NCBI GenBank assembly: GCA_019456225.1 | Contig: VRUI01000026.1 | Location: forward strand, 1 to 57,351 | Direction: 5' to 3' | Length of the DNA stretch: 57,351 nt | Origin: Planctomycetota bacterium | Lineage (GTDB): Bacteria; Planctomycetota; Phycisphaerae; Sedimentisphaerales; Anaerohalosphaeraceae | Shown here: positions 23,550 to 31,853 of the stretch, piece by piece | Position numbering within the stretch: position 1 is the first letter of the stretch | Layout of the letters: the number at the start of each line of letters is the position of its first letter | Notes under the pieces: generated by a model | The model's input: only the letters and a program-made list of their open reading frames with translations | The model's database searches: none | Told to the model about the DNA's origin: nothing | Translations under genes and position numbers: made by a program

Positions 23550-25973
23550 TCAGGCTTGCGTTGTTGTTGCGATTGCTACTCTCAGGAGTGCTCCGTTTGG
23601 TTTTGCAGATATTGCTTCTACGAATCCGTTGTGTGCCTGTGCGAATTTTTTGACGAGTGCCAGTCCGAGTCCCGTTCCCGTTGTTTCCCGTTTTGATTCT
23701 TCTGCGATGCGATAGAATTCGTCAAATATCTTTTTTCGCTGTGTGTGCGGTATGCCGGGCCCGTGGTCTGCGACCTCTATGAGGACGTATTTTCCTTCAG
23801 TCCTGGTTCTTATTGTTATGGTTTTGTCGGTAGCATTGGCGGCGTATTTTAGTGCGTTGTCGATCAGGTTGATTACGATCTGCATTACGGCATCGTTGTC
23901 GAAAGAGGTGCTTTGGATGTTGGTACCGAGTTCTGTTATTATCTCGAAGTTTTGCTTTGCGGCACATGGAGCCATCATTTCGACAACTTCGCTGATGCAG
24001 GAGTTTATGTCTCCCAGTGCGAAGTTGTATCTCTTTTTGCCTCGCTGTATCCTTGAAAAGTCCAGGACGTTTTCGATCAGGCGTGTGAGGCGTTCGCTTT
24101 CCTGCAGCATTGTTGAGTAATACTCGCTGCGTTTGTCGTCGGTCTTTATCCAGTTCTTTTCGAGCATCTCTGTGTACATTCGTATCGTTGTCAGCGGGGT
24201 TCTGAGTTCGTGGGAGACCGCTGATATGAAGTCGTCTTTTTTTCGGGCGAGTTTTACCTGTGCATTGAGGTTTCGCCAGAGGCTTACCAGTGCGACAAGA
24301 GTAGCGATCAGTACGATGGTCACTATCGCGAAGTACCAGTTTTTCAACTGGGATACCTGGTTGTTGATCCATTGGGGTTTCATCTCAATCAGGTTCAGTA
24401 CGATGCGTCCGAATCCGAAGTCGAGTACGGCTGCGTGTGCGGCAGTGTCCGATTCGTTTTTGCTAAGCTCAAAACCCATTCCGCCGCGAACAAGGCGTGA
24501 GGCGGATTCTCTTACCTGTTTGACGAGTTCTTTTTCGTTGAGTCTAAAGCCCTGGAGGAAGTGGTTTTCTTCGATCTGGACATGGCGGAGGAGGAAGACC
24601 TGGTTGTCAAAAAAGGTATCTTCGTCGGCAGCGGCAGTGTTGACGGTTATCGGGACGAATGGCTCTATTCTGATCTGTACCATGTCTTCGGCCTGCTGTT
24701 GGGCAGTATCTATTGTTAAGGAGTTACGGAGGGCCATTTGCAGCGATTGTTCATAGGTATAATCAAGGATGTTTTGTTCGTCGTATGCGTCGGGAATGTT
24801 TGGGTTGGCATTGCCAGAACCGTTCTGAGCAACTGAAGCATTTGCGCCGTTAAGGCCGGTGATAATTTCGTTTCCTTGTGTTTCAAATTCGGGTTGTGGT
24901 TTGCTGTTATTATCAGACTCTGCGAATTTCAGGGGGTTATTGTAATTGTCTTTGTTTTTGGCGACAACTTGCTGTTGTGTCTCCAGAAGTTGCCTGGGGA
25001 TACCCTGGCGTTCACCTTGGCCTCTTCTTGATTGGGCAGGGGACGGGTTTTTGGGGGTGTCACTCATTCTGCGGTATCTGCCGGGAGTTTGTCTGCCTGC
25101 CTGTTGCTGGAAAGAGCTGTTTTGCGTTTGATTGTTTGTTAATGCTTCTACTGCGAGTGCCTGTTGAGAGATTTGATCTGCCTGGGGGTAGATGTTTCCG
25201 TTGTCCATTGCTGATTTGTTGCTTTGCTGGTCTGCATATACTACGTTGCGGGGCCGTGTGACGATCTGTGATTTTTGGTTTAGTTGTTTCTGGAAGGGTT
25301 CTATGTTATAATTGGCGCGGGCATTTTTTGCGGACTGCTGCTGCCATTTTGAAGCTGATTTTTTTTGGGAAATGGTTTTTTTAGTTTTTCCTGTTTTTTG
25401 TTTTCTTTGGTCGGTTAACCTGGAGTCGCTTTGTTCGAGTGAGTTATTGACAAGTGATCTTCGTTGTATTTCCAGATATGCTATCGCGTTTGGGTTGCTT
25501 TTCAGCGAGTTTGTGACGTTGTCGTTGAGGTTTGAGACGTATAATTGCTTTTCGGAGTCAAGTTGCTGGCTTTGGCCCTCTACATAAAATGGCGAGACGA
25601 TCTTTCCGTCAGGTTCGATCTGAAAATGTCCGTATGCCATTCCGTGGGACATTGAATTGGCTAGCGGTGATCGGAGGATTATGTTTCCATCGTTGTTAAA
25701 TCCATTAAATCCTCGGTTAAATCCATTGTTAAATGTATCTGGTGCGTAGAAGTACTGATAGTCTGTGTATGGGCGTTTTTGCTCGGTTTGTATGAAGGTG
25801 TCCAGCTTTTGTTTTACGTCGATGCGTATTTGTTCGGCGACCTCTGAAAAGGCGACAATGCGTTTTCCTTCAAGGCCTTCGGCGTGGAGGCTTATCGAGT
25901 GGAAACCGAGTATGGCGAACGCGGCAAGGGCGGTGAATATTATTGCTGAAACTATTAGTAGTCTTTTGTACAT
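23550..25973 (-). CDS. Membrane sensor histidine kinase with a large Gln/Asn-rich sensor region
   Basis: The product is 807 residues. A membrane helix at about 6-24 is followed by a very long presumed periplasmic region (about 25-540). It is rich in Gln, Asn and Ser (for example QQQSAKNARANYNI and KPQPEFETQGNEI). A second helix lies at about 545-568 (YFAIVTIVLIATLVALVSLW). The dimerisation domain carries the phosphorylated His588 in VSHELRTPL. The ATP-binding domain has the N box NLIDNALKYA, G1 VADHGPGIP and G2 TGTGLGLALVKKF. It is downstream of its response regulator with 28 bases between, so the pair is one operon. The kinase half is like PhoR/ResE-type enzymes; the sensor region resembles nothing I recognise. 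Confidence 0.9.
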   Translation of the reverse strand: MYKRLLIVSAIIFTALAAFAILGFHSISLHAEGLEGKRIVAFSEVAEQIRIDVKQKLDTFIQTEQKRPYTDYQYFYAPDTFNNGFNRGFNGFNNDGNIILRSPLANSMSHGMAYGHFQIEPDGKIVSPFYVEGQSQQLDSEKQLYVSNLNDNVTNSLKSNPNAIAYLEIQRRSLVNNSLEQSDSRLTDQRKQKTGKTKKTISQKKSASKWQQQSAKNARANYNIEPFQKQLNQKSQIVTRPRNVVYADQQSNKSAMDNGNIYPQADQISQQALAVEALTNNQTQNSSFQQQAGRQTPGRYRRMSDTPKNPSPAQSRRGQGERQGIPRQLLETQQQVVAKNKDNYNNPLKFAESDNNSKPQPEFETQGNEIITGLNGANASVAQNGSGNANPNIPDAYDEQNILDYTYEQSLQMALRNSLTIDTAQQQAEDMVQIRIEPFVPITVNTAAADEDTFFDNQVFLLRHVQIEENHFLQGFRLNEKELVKQVRESASRLVRGGMGFELSKNESDTAAHAAVLDFGFGRIVLNLIEMKPQWINNQVSQLKNWYFAIVTIVLIATLVALVSLWRNLNAQVKLARKKDDFISAVSHELRTPLTTIRMYTEMLEKNWIKTDDKRSEYYSTMLQESERLTRLIENVLDFSRIQRGKKRYNFALGDINSCISEVVEMMAPCAAKQNFEIITELGTNIQSTSFDNDAVMQIVINLIDNALKYAANATDKTITIRTRTEGKYVLIEVADHGPGIPHTQRKKIFDEFYRIAEESKRETTGTGLGLALVKKFAQAHNGFVEAISAKPNGALLRVAIATTTQA

Positions 25974-25980
25974 TTTATTA

Positions 25981-25994
25981 AGCGATTAGCGATT
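25981..25994 (+). repeat. Two heptamers AGCGATT between the two-component genes
   Basis: AGCGATT AGCGATT at 25981-25994, in the short gap between kinase and regulator. The same pair recurs at 26718-26731 just upstream of the regulator. Confidence 0.75.
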
Positions 25995-26001
25995 AGATTT
26001 A

Positions 26002-26697
26002 TTACATTGTTTCGTAGAGGTAGCCTGCACCTCTTATTGTTTTAATTAGTTTTGGTTTTGCCGGGTTTGATTCTATTGTGCTTCTTAGCTTGGCAATGTG
26101 CATGTCCACTGTTCGTGTTTCGACTCCGCCCATTGATTCGCCCCATACTTTTTCGTATAGTTCGTCTCTTGAGATTACCCTTGACGGGTTTGCGGCGAAG
26201 AACTGTATTATCTGGCCCTGTCTTTTACTGATGGCGGTTTCTGTTTCTCCGGACCTGACCTTCAGCGATGAAATGTCGATTTCGAGGTGTCCGAAGCTGA
26301 ATTTTTGTCCGACAGATTTTGCCGGGTCTATCCTTCTCAGTACGGCGTTTATCCTGGCGAGCAGTTCTTCGAGTGAGAACGGTTTTGCTATGTAGTCGTC
26401 AGCGCCGAGGTTTAGTCCTGCGATCTTTTCTTTTTCCAGGCCCTTTGCAGTGAGCATAATTATCGAGGTGTTGAGTCCGGACTGTCGCCACTGACGGCAG
26501 AGTTGTTCGCCGCTGATCTTGGGGAGCATAAGGTCGAGCAGTATCAGGTCGAATGTTGTGTCCGAAACAATGCGTTCGGCTTCGAGACCGTCTACCGCTT
26601 CTGTGACCTTAAATCCGTGAAACTCAAGGAAGTCACGAAGTCCTATCCGGATCGTCGGTTCGTCCTCAACTACGAGTATTGAGATTTTGTTACTCAT
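26002..26697 (-). CDS. OmpR/PhoB-family response regulator
   Basis: The product is 231 residues from the ATG at 26697, which has GGAG 11 bases upstream; an in-frame ATG at 26754 would add 19 residues that do not fit the family. The receiver domain has the acidic pair E11-D12, the phosphorylation site D55 in LLDLMLP, the Thr in IMLTAKG and Lys in DDYIAKPF. The winged-helix DNA-binding domain (about 130-230) has VISRDELYEKVWG, RTVDMHIAKLR and RGAGYLYE, typical of PhoB. The likely target includes its own promoter, where three 11-bp repeats lie. Confidence 0.93.
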   Translation of the reverse strand: MSNKISILVVEDEPTIRIGLRDFLEFHGFKVTEAVDGLEAERIVSDTTFDLILLDLMLPKISGEQLCRQWRQSGLNTSIIMLTAKGLEKEKIAGLNLGADDYIAKPFSLEELLARINAVLRRIDPAKSVGQKFSFGHLEIDISSLKVRSGETETAISKRQGQIIQFFAANPSRVISRDELYEKVWGESMGGVETRTVDMHIAKLRSTIESNPAKPKLIKTIRGAGYLYETM

Positions 26698-26752
26698 ATC
26701 TGGTTCTACTCCAAAATAGCGATTAGCGATTAGCCGTCTTACATTATACACC

Positions 26753-26758
26753 ATTATA
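26753..26758 (-). promoter_or_regulatory. -10 hexamer of the response-regulator operon
   Basis: ATTATA on the plus strand reads TATAAT on the minus strand. A second TATAAT lies at 26743-26748. No -35 hexamer is found at the right distance; instead the GTAAAT repeat box begins 12 bases upstream, as in promoters activated by PhoB-type regulators. Confidence 0.5.
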
Positions 26759-26770
26759 GGCTATCGGGGG

Positions 26771-26798
26771 GTAAATCTATTGTAAATTATTTGTAAAT
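26771..26798. promoter_or_regulatory. Three 11-bp direct repeats, putative response-regulator box
   Basis: GTAAAT occurs at 26771, 26782 and 26793, exactly 11 bases apart, in the 200-base gap between the minus-strand regulator operon and the plus-strand exported-protein genes. Tandem half-sites with an 11-bp period are the known binding pattern of PhoB/OmpR-family regulators. Confidence 0.6.
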
Positions 26799-26899
26799 TC
26801 TCCCAAAGAGTATTTTACGTGTCTTTTACTTGTGTTTTGCCCGTGCAATGACGTATTCTGTTAGAGTAATGTTAATTTTATTTTTTAAGGAGTAATGTC

Positions 26900-28474
26900 A
26901 TGAGTAAGAATGGGATGTTATTGGTGTTTCTGGCGGCGATTTTTTGTTGTGGTATTTGTATTGGCGGCGATGGCGATGGCGGTAATGATATGTGCTGGGA
27001 GCCTAAAGTTAAGTCTGTGGCGGTTTTTAAGAATGGGCTTGGTTTTTTTAACCGGCAGGGCGATGTCAGCCTGCGTGACGGGTGGTGTCAGTCCGGTCAG
27101 ATTCCTCCTGCCGCCTTCGGTACACTGGCTATATATTCAGGGCAAAAGGATCACCTGGTTGATATTATTGGTTCTGGAAGCGGTGAGATAGTTGAGTTTG
27201 ACGGTGTCGATGCTGCTGACGATGTTGAGACCAGGCGTAAGCGCCTTGAGGCAAGTGTTAATCTTAAGCTGCAGCTGACCTATGAGAAAAAGGGCAGCGC
27301 ACGTTCTGCGGCGGGTAAGCTTGTCTCTATCGGGCCGAAGTTTGCGATTCTCGAGTCGAGCAACAACAGCTTTGCGGTTCCTATCGCGGGCATCTCGAAA
27401 ATGCAGGTGCTGGAACTTCCTTTGCGTGTGCATGTTCAGGGTGAGGGCAAAAAGGTACCGACAAAGACTTCGCTTAATATGGCGTATCTTCGTAAGGGGA
27501 TTACGTGGATTCCCGAATACAGCGTTGAGATCCTCGACGACGATACGGCGCAGATGACGCTTCGCGGGACGCTGGTCAACGAGGCTGAGGACCTTATTCA
27601 TTGTGATGTAAATTTTGTTGTCGGTGTGCCTCACTTTACGCATACCGGGTATATGGCGCCTATCGCGGTGGGGCAGACTATCCGGGCTATCGGTGCTTCG
27701 GTGGCTCCTGCTCAATTTCGAAAGCAGATAATGAACCGGGCGGCGATAGTTTCAAATGCATATAACGGTGACAGTTTTAACCAGTTTAGCGTCATCAATA
27801 AGCCGGTTGCCAACAACGGCGGTAATATTGACAAAGCCCTGGGCAATCTTCCTAAAATGGGTAGCTCGGCTGGTACGGATTACACTGTTTATACCAAGAA
27901 GGATATGACGGTTCGCAGGGGCGAGAAGGCTATCGTTACGCTGTTTGTCAAGAAGATCAAGTACTCGCATATTTATCGCTGGTCTCTGCCTGCGCGGGTT
28001 AAGCATTACCTGGTTCTTCAGAACGATACGGATACGGCGTGGACGACGGGGCCTTACCTGGCGATTCATGACGACAATCCGCTTAGCGAAGATATCCTGA
28101 AGTACACTCCCAAGGGCGGCAAGTGCGAGATCACTGTTACTCAGGCGATCAATGTTTCTCATGACAGCAGCGAGGCCGAGATCGATCGTGACCTGAAGTC
28201 TTACAGTCCGCGGAGCAGTTACTATTATGATCTTGTGACTTTGCGGGGGACTCTTAAGATCAAGAACTTTGAAAAGCGAGTTGCTGATATTATTGTTACC
28301 GCACCTGTCAAGGGCAAGGCTATCGATTCATCCAAGGGCGGAACTATCAGGGTGGATTCGACAAAACTGAGACTGCTGGAAAGAGCGGGTAAGGTTACGT
28401 GGAAAATCAGTCTTAAGCCAGGAAAGGAAACGACGTTGACGTACGATTATGAGAGGTATATTTCGTCGCATTGA
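26900..28474 (+). CDS. Exported protein with a DUF4139-like beta domain, paralogue 1
   Basis: The product is 524 residues with AAGGAG 8 bases before the ATG. The signal peptide is residues 1-23 (GMLLVFLAAIFCCGICIGG). The N-terminal segment with VKSVAVFKNGLGFFNRQGDVSLRDG and the central YLRKGITWIPEYSVEI and ATLVNE-like segments match the DUF4139 type seen in bacterial surface and periplasmic proteins. In that family they read V..V.V...GA.V.R and Y....W.P.Y. The function of the family is unknown. The next gene is a paralogue with the same leader and a similar signal peptide. It lies divergent from a two-component system. Confidence 0.8.
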   Translation: MSKNGMLLVFLAAIFCCGICIGGDGDGGNDMCWEPKVKSVAVFKNGLGFFNRQGDVSLRDGWCQSGQIPPAAFGTLAIYSGQKDHLVDIIGSGSGEIVEFDGVDAADDVETRRKRLEASVNLKLQLTYEKKGSARSAAGKLVSIGPKFAILESSNNSFAVPIAGISKMQVLELPLRVHVQGEGKKVPTKTSLNMAYLRKGITWIPEYSVEILDDDTAQMTLRGTLVNEAEDLIHCDVNFVVGVPHFTHTGYMAPIAVGQTIRAIGASVAPAQFRKQIMNRAAIVSNAYNGDSFNQFSVINKPVANNGGNIDKALGNLPKMGSSAGTDYTVYTKKDMTVRRGEKAIVTLFVKKIKYSHIYRWSLPARVKHYLVLQNDTDTAWTTGPYLAIHDDNPLSEDILKYTPKGGKCEITVTQAINVSHDSSEAEIDRDLKSYSPRSSYYYDLVTLRGTLKIKNFEKRVADIIVTAPVKGKAIDSSKGGTIRVDSTKLRLLERAGKVTWKISLKPGKETTLTYDYERYISSH

Positions 28475-28492
28475 TTTTGTGCTGTTATGGGA

Positions 28493-28504
28493 AATGTTAA
28501 CATT
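28493..28504. promoter_or_regulatory. AATGTTAACATT palindrome upstream of paralogue 2
   Basis: A perfect 12-base palindrome lies 18 bases before the ATG and runs into ATTTTAAGGAG. The same arrangement is at 30308-30319, and a half-site (AATGTTAA) precedes the 26900 gene. Confidence 0.65.
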
Positions 28505-28522
28505 ATTTTAAGGAGTAATACC

Positions 28523-30259
28523 ATGAGTAAGAACGGTTTGTTATTTTTGTCATTGGTTTTTTGTGCGGGTATTTGTTTTGGCGGCGGTAGTTCGTTTTCG
28601 CAGTTGCCTGTTGAGGAAGTTACTGTTTTTAAGGATGGGCATGCTTTTGTTTTGCATGAAGGTGCGATGGAGGTCGGCAAGGGCGGGGAGGTTTTACTTG
28701 ACTATCTGCCCAGACCGGTGATCGGAACTTTCTGGGCGTACTCTGGAGATAAGAGGGCAACGCTTAAAAGTGTGGTTTCCAGCAAAAAGGTGGTTGGGGT
28801 GAGTAAGACGGCTATGTCGATAGCGGAACTTGTCGAGGCGAATGTCGGTAAGCGGGTCCAGATAACCGAACGCGGGATAAGGTTTGACGCGACGATCATC
28901 AGGGTTTTAAAGCAGACGCGTCAGGAACTTAAGCGGACCGGCCCTGTAGGTACTAAGGAGCGGCTTGGTGTGACGAGCAATATCGTTATGCTGAAACTTG
29001 CGGGCAGCACAAAAGCTGTGCAGATAAACAAAATCGAAGATATTACTTTTCTCGATGAGCCAGAATCGAGTCTTGAGAAAGAGGAATTCAGGAATTCGAT
29101 GACTTTGAAGTTTGAGCCGAAAAAGGGCAAACTGGGTGATAAGGTTAAAGTCGGGATGGTTTATTTGCAGAGGGGTATCAGGTGGATCCCTAGTTACAGG
29201 ATTGATATAGACGGCAAGGGTAACGCAGTCTTTAAGTTGCAGGCTACGCTGATCAATGAGATGATCGATCTTAAGGGCGTTAAGACTCACCTGGTGGTCG
29301 GTGTTCCGAGTTTCGCGTTCAAGGATACTGTCGATCCTATCTCGCTGCAGCAGACGGTTGCTCAGTTGGGAAATCAGTTTCAGCCAAATAGCCAGACTCG
29401 TTATGCATTTCTAAATTCTATACAGACCCAGAGTGTGATGTATTCTGAGCCATCTAGAAATCGCTCTGGAGGAAATTCGGGTGAAACGATGGATCTTGGC
29501 CCTTCGATAACAGGGAGTAAGAAGAACGAAGACTTGTATGTGTTTACGCTCGAGAATGTGACATTGAAAAAGGGCGAGCGTATGGTTGTGCCTGTTGCGG
29601 AGTTTAAGATTTCTTACGCCGATGTCTACAAGCTGACAGTGCCGTTCGCTCCTCCTTTGGAGATGCGACGGCATTATAACAATAATCGTCAAGCACAGCT
29701 GGCGAAGTTGTTGACAGACAAGAAGGTCAAGCATGTTTTGCGTGTAAAAAACACGAGCGATTATCCGATAACGACTGCTCCTGTGACTATCTTTAGGGAT
29801 GGGCAGATACTTGCACAGGCGATGACGAGGTATACGGCAGTTGGCGGGACGAGCGATATCGAAGTTACGATTGCTATCGATGTTAAAGTAAAACATAAGG
29901 ATGTTGAGGTTAAGCGTACGCCTAATGTTAAAAAATGGCATGGGCATTCTCTTGACCGGATCGATATGGAAGGCAGTGTCAGGATGACTAACTTCCTGGG
30001 CAAGACTATCGATGTAGAAGTTGTTCGTACGACTATGGGTAAGATCGACAGTGCCGGTAACGATGGTGAGATCGAACAGAAGGATATCTATGATTCCGGC
30101 AATTTCCAGGCTGGCGGTCTGCCTGTCTGGTGGCACTGGTATTCATGGCCGTGGTGGTGGGCTCATCACAATCCGATGGGCCAGGTGGAATGGAAATTCA
30201 GCCTGGAACCTGGTAAAGAAATTCAGCTGGATTATAAATGGCATTATTTGTGGGATTAG
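28523..30259 (+). CDS. Exported protein with a DUF4139-like beta domain, paralogue 2
   Basis: The product is 578 residues from ATG 28523, preceded by AAGGAGTAATACC; the in-frame ATG at 28487 would put a non-signal stretch before the signal peptide. The signal peptide MSKNGLLFLSLVFCAGICFGG matches that of paralogue 1 in its first residues. VEEVTVFKDGHAFVLHEGAMEV and YLQRGIRWIPSYRIDI correspond to the same two conserved segments. A Trp/His-rich stretch (about 545-560, VWWHWYSWPWWWAHH) near the C-terminus is unusual and might bind metal or sit at a membrane surface. Confidence 0.8.
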   Translation: MSKNGLLFLSLVFCAGICFGGGSSFSQLPVEEVTVFKDGHAFVLHEGAMEVGKGGEVLLDYLPRPVIGTFWAYSGDKRATLKSVVSSKKVVGVSKTAMSIAELVEANVGKRVQITERGIRFDATIIRVLKQTRQELKRTGPVGTKERLGVTSNIVMLKLAGSTKAVQINKIEDITFLDEPESSLEKEEFRNSMTLKFEPKKGKLGDKVKVGMVYLQRGIRWIPSYRIDIDGKGNAVFKLQATLINEMIDLKGVKTHLVVGVPSFAFKDTVDPISLQQTVAQLGNQFQPNSQTRYAFLNSIQTQSVMYSEPSRNRSGGNSGETMDLGPSITGSKKNEDLYVFTLENVTLKKGERMVVPVAEFKISYADVYKLTVPFAPPLEMRRHYNNNRQAQLAKLLTDKKVKHVLRVKNTSDYPITTAPVTIFRDGQILAQAMTRYTAVGGTSDIEVTIAIDVKVKHKDVEVKRTPNVKKWHGHSLDRIDMEGSVRMTNFLGKTIDVEVVRTTMGKIDSAGNDGEIEQKDIYDSGNFQAGGLPVWWHWYSWPWWWAHHNPMGQVEWKFSLEPGKEIQLDYKWHYLWD

Positions 30260-30307
30260 CAGTTTAAGTTTGTCATTGTGATTTTGATGCCGTAAAGCGA
30301 TACAGGA

Positions 30308-30319
30308 AATGTTAACATT
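30308..30319. promoter_or_regulatory. AATGTTAACATT palindrome upstream of the third exported-protein gene
   Basis: Perfect palindrome followed by ATTTTAAGGAG and the ATG at 30338, the same layout as at 28493. Confidence 0.65.
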
Positions 30320-30337
30320 ATTTTAAGGAGCAATGTT

Positions 30338-31843
30338 ATGTGTAAAAGAGTAATTGTTGCAGTTTTGCTGGTTTTGATTAATCTGCCGGGTATGGTCCTG
30401 GCTAACGGCGGACCTTTTGTGGTGAAGTATCCTAAAGGGGACCCGGCCGCTAAAGGCGTTCTTGCGAGAATAGGCGATGATCTTATGCCCGGTCGTGAAA
30501 CGCGTCTTAAGGTTGTCAAGGAAGAGTTGAAGATCGACTTCAAGAAGAGTCCGCAGATACGTTTCATGAGGGTGGTTTCTACAAAGAAAGTCAAGGTTCC
30601 TCCGCTGGTCAGTGTTTCGGCTGAGTATACTATAGAGAATCCGACCGGCGAGGAAGTTACGGTTGATTTTGGTTTTCCGATCCTGCGCGGGATATATGTG
30701 CCTCCGATGAAAATGATGCCAATGCCGGATGCGAGAGTAAAACTTGGTAGTAAATATCTTCGTCCTACGATAATATCTAATTCGGCTATCTACGGGATAA
30801 TCCGTCAAAAGGCCAGGGCCGTGATCGATAAAGGAATCGCCGATGACAGTGAGCTTTCGGTGCTTGTCAATGTTGTCAGGAAAAGTAAGGGCAGCGGAAG
30901 GTCGGCGGCTGTGGACAGGATCATCTATCACCTGGTCAATGCTCGCAAATGGAACAAAAGAGACGCGGTTTTGTTGTCAGAATATGCAGGACTGGATATC
31001 GGCAAGATTAAGAGTCATCCGAGAGACAGCACACGTACCTGGGGGATGTTTGGCGGAGGTGCCGCGGAACTTTATAAGATTATTTCTGAGAATCTTGGTC
31101 CTTTGTCGGCGATCGGTGAGCAGAAGGCTACGCAATTGTTTGCCCAGCTTGCTACGGGGTTTGATAAAGAAGCCGGTTCTGCTTACGAAAAGATTTTTAC
31201 GGCATGGGGCGGCGATGTTCGCGAACGTGTTGTTGATATGACAAGCGGTAAGATTCGGCCCAGGAAACTGGATGTAAACGCGGGTGACAAAGATAGCCTG
31301 ACAAAGGCAGCTGCGTTTGATCCTACTGTTTATGCACGGGTTGACTTTTTTGATGAAAATGCCAAAATCTCCGAAGATGAGAAAAAGGCGTGCAAGGCGA
31401 TCTTGAAGAACCTTCCGGTTGTGTTTACTTTTGCGCCGATGAACATTCTTTATTACCAGGCGACATTTGCGGCCGGTAAGACGGAGAAACTTACGGTTAG
31501 TTACAAGCAGCATGCGTTTAAGGATACCGCCGGTTCCGGAAGTTATCAGCTTGCTTATGTTGTTCATCCTGCATCGTTCTGGGATGAGTTCGGGCCGATC
31601 AACCTGGAGGTGACGGTTCCGGAAGGTGTCCAGTTCCGTGCTTCTGTGCCGTGCGTGAAAAATCCGGCTAAGATGACAGTAATTCCAAACGGGCCTGACA
31701 AAGGCAAAAACAACATTGTTTATTGTGCGAACGTCAAAGATAAGACCGGTGAGTTGTTTGTGGCTGTTGATGCCGGTTCGTGGGATAAGCCTGCGGTTAA
31801 TACGGCTCAGCAGCAACAGGTGATAAGCTTGAAACGAAAGTAG
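30338..31843 (+). CDS. Exported protein of unknown function
   Basis: The product is 501 residues. The signal peptide is residues 1-22 (RVIVAVLLVLINLPGMVLA), followed directly by NGGPFVVKYPKGDP. The segment SVSAEYTIENPTGEEVTVDFGFPI recalls the start of DUF4424-type exported proteins, where non-charged beta strands precede FPM-like motifs. That likeness is weak. Cys residues are few. The gene shares the AATGTTAACATT leader with its upstream neighbour and is followed after 10 bases by the Tat-exported gene. It is probably co-regulated with both. Confidence 0.75.
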   Translation: MCKRVIVAVLLVLINLPGMVLANGGPFVVKYPKGDPAAKGVLARIGDDLMPGRETRLKVVKEELKIDFKKSPQIRFMRVVSTKKVKVPPLVSVSAEYTIENPTGEEVTVDFGFPILRGIYVPPMKMMPMPDARVKLGSKYLRPTIISNSAIYGIIRQKARAVIDKGIADDSELSVLVNVVRKSKGSGRSAAVDRIIYHLVNARKWNKRDAVLLSEYAGLDIGKIKSHPRDSTRTWGMFGGGAAELYKIISENLGPLSAIGEQKATQLFAQLATGFDKEAGSAYEKIFTAWGGDVRERVVDMTSGKIRPRKLDVNAGDKDSLTKAAAFDPTVYARVDFFDENAKISEDEKKACKAILKNLPVVFTFAPMNILYYQATFAAGKTEKLTVSYKQHAFKDTAGSGSYQLAYVVHPASFWDEFGPINLEVTVPEGVQFRASVPCVKNPAKMTVIPNGPDKGKNNIVYCANVKDKTGELFVAVDAGSWDKPAVNTAQQQQVISLKRK

Positions 31844-31853
31844 GCGGCAGTAA

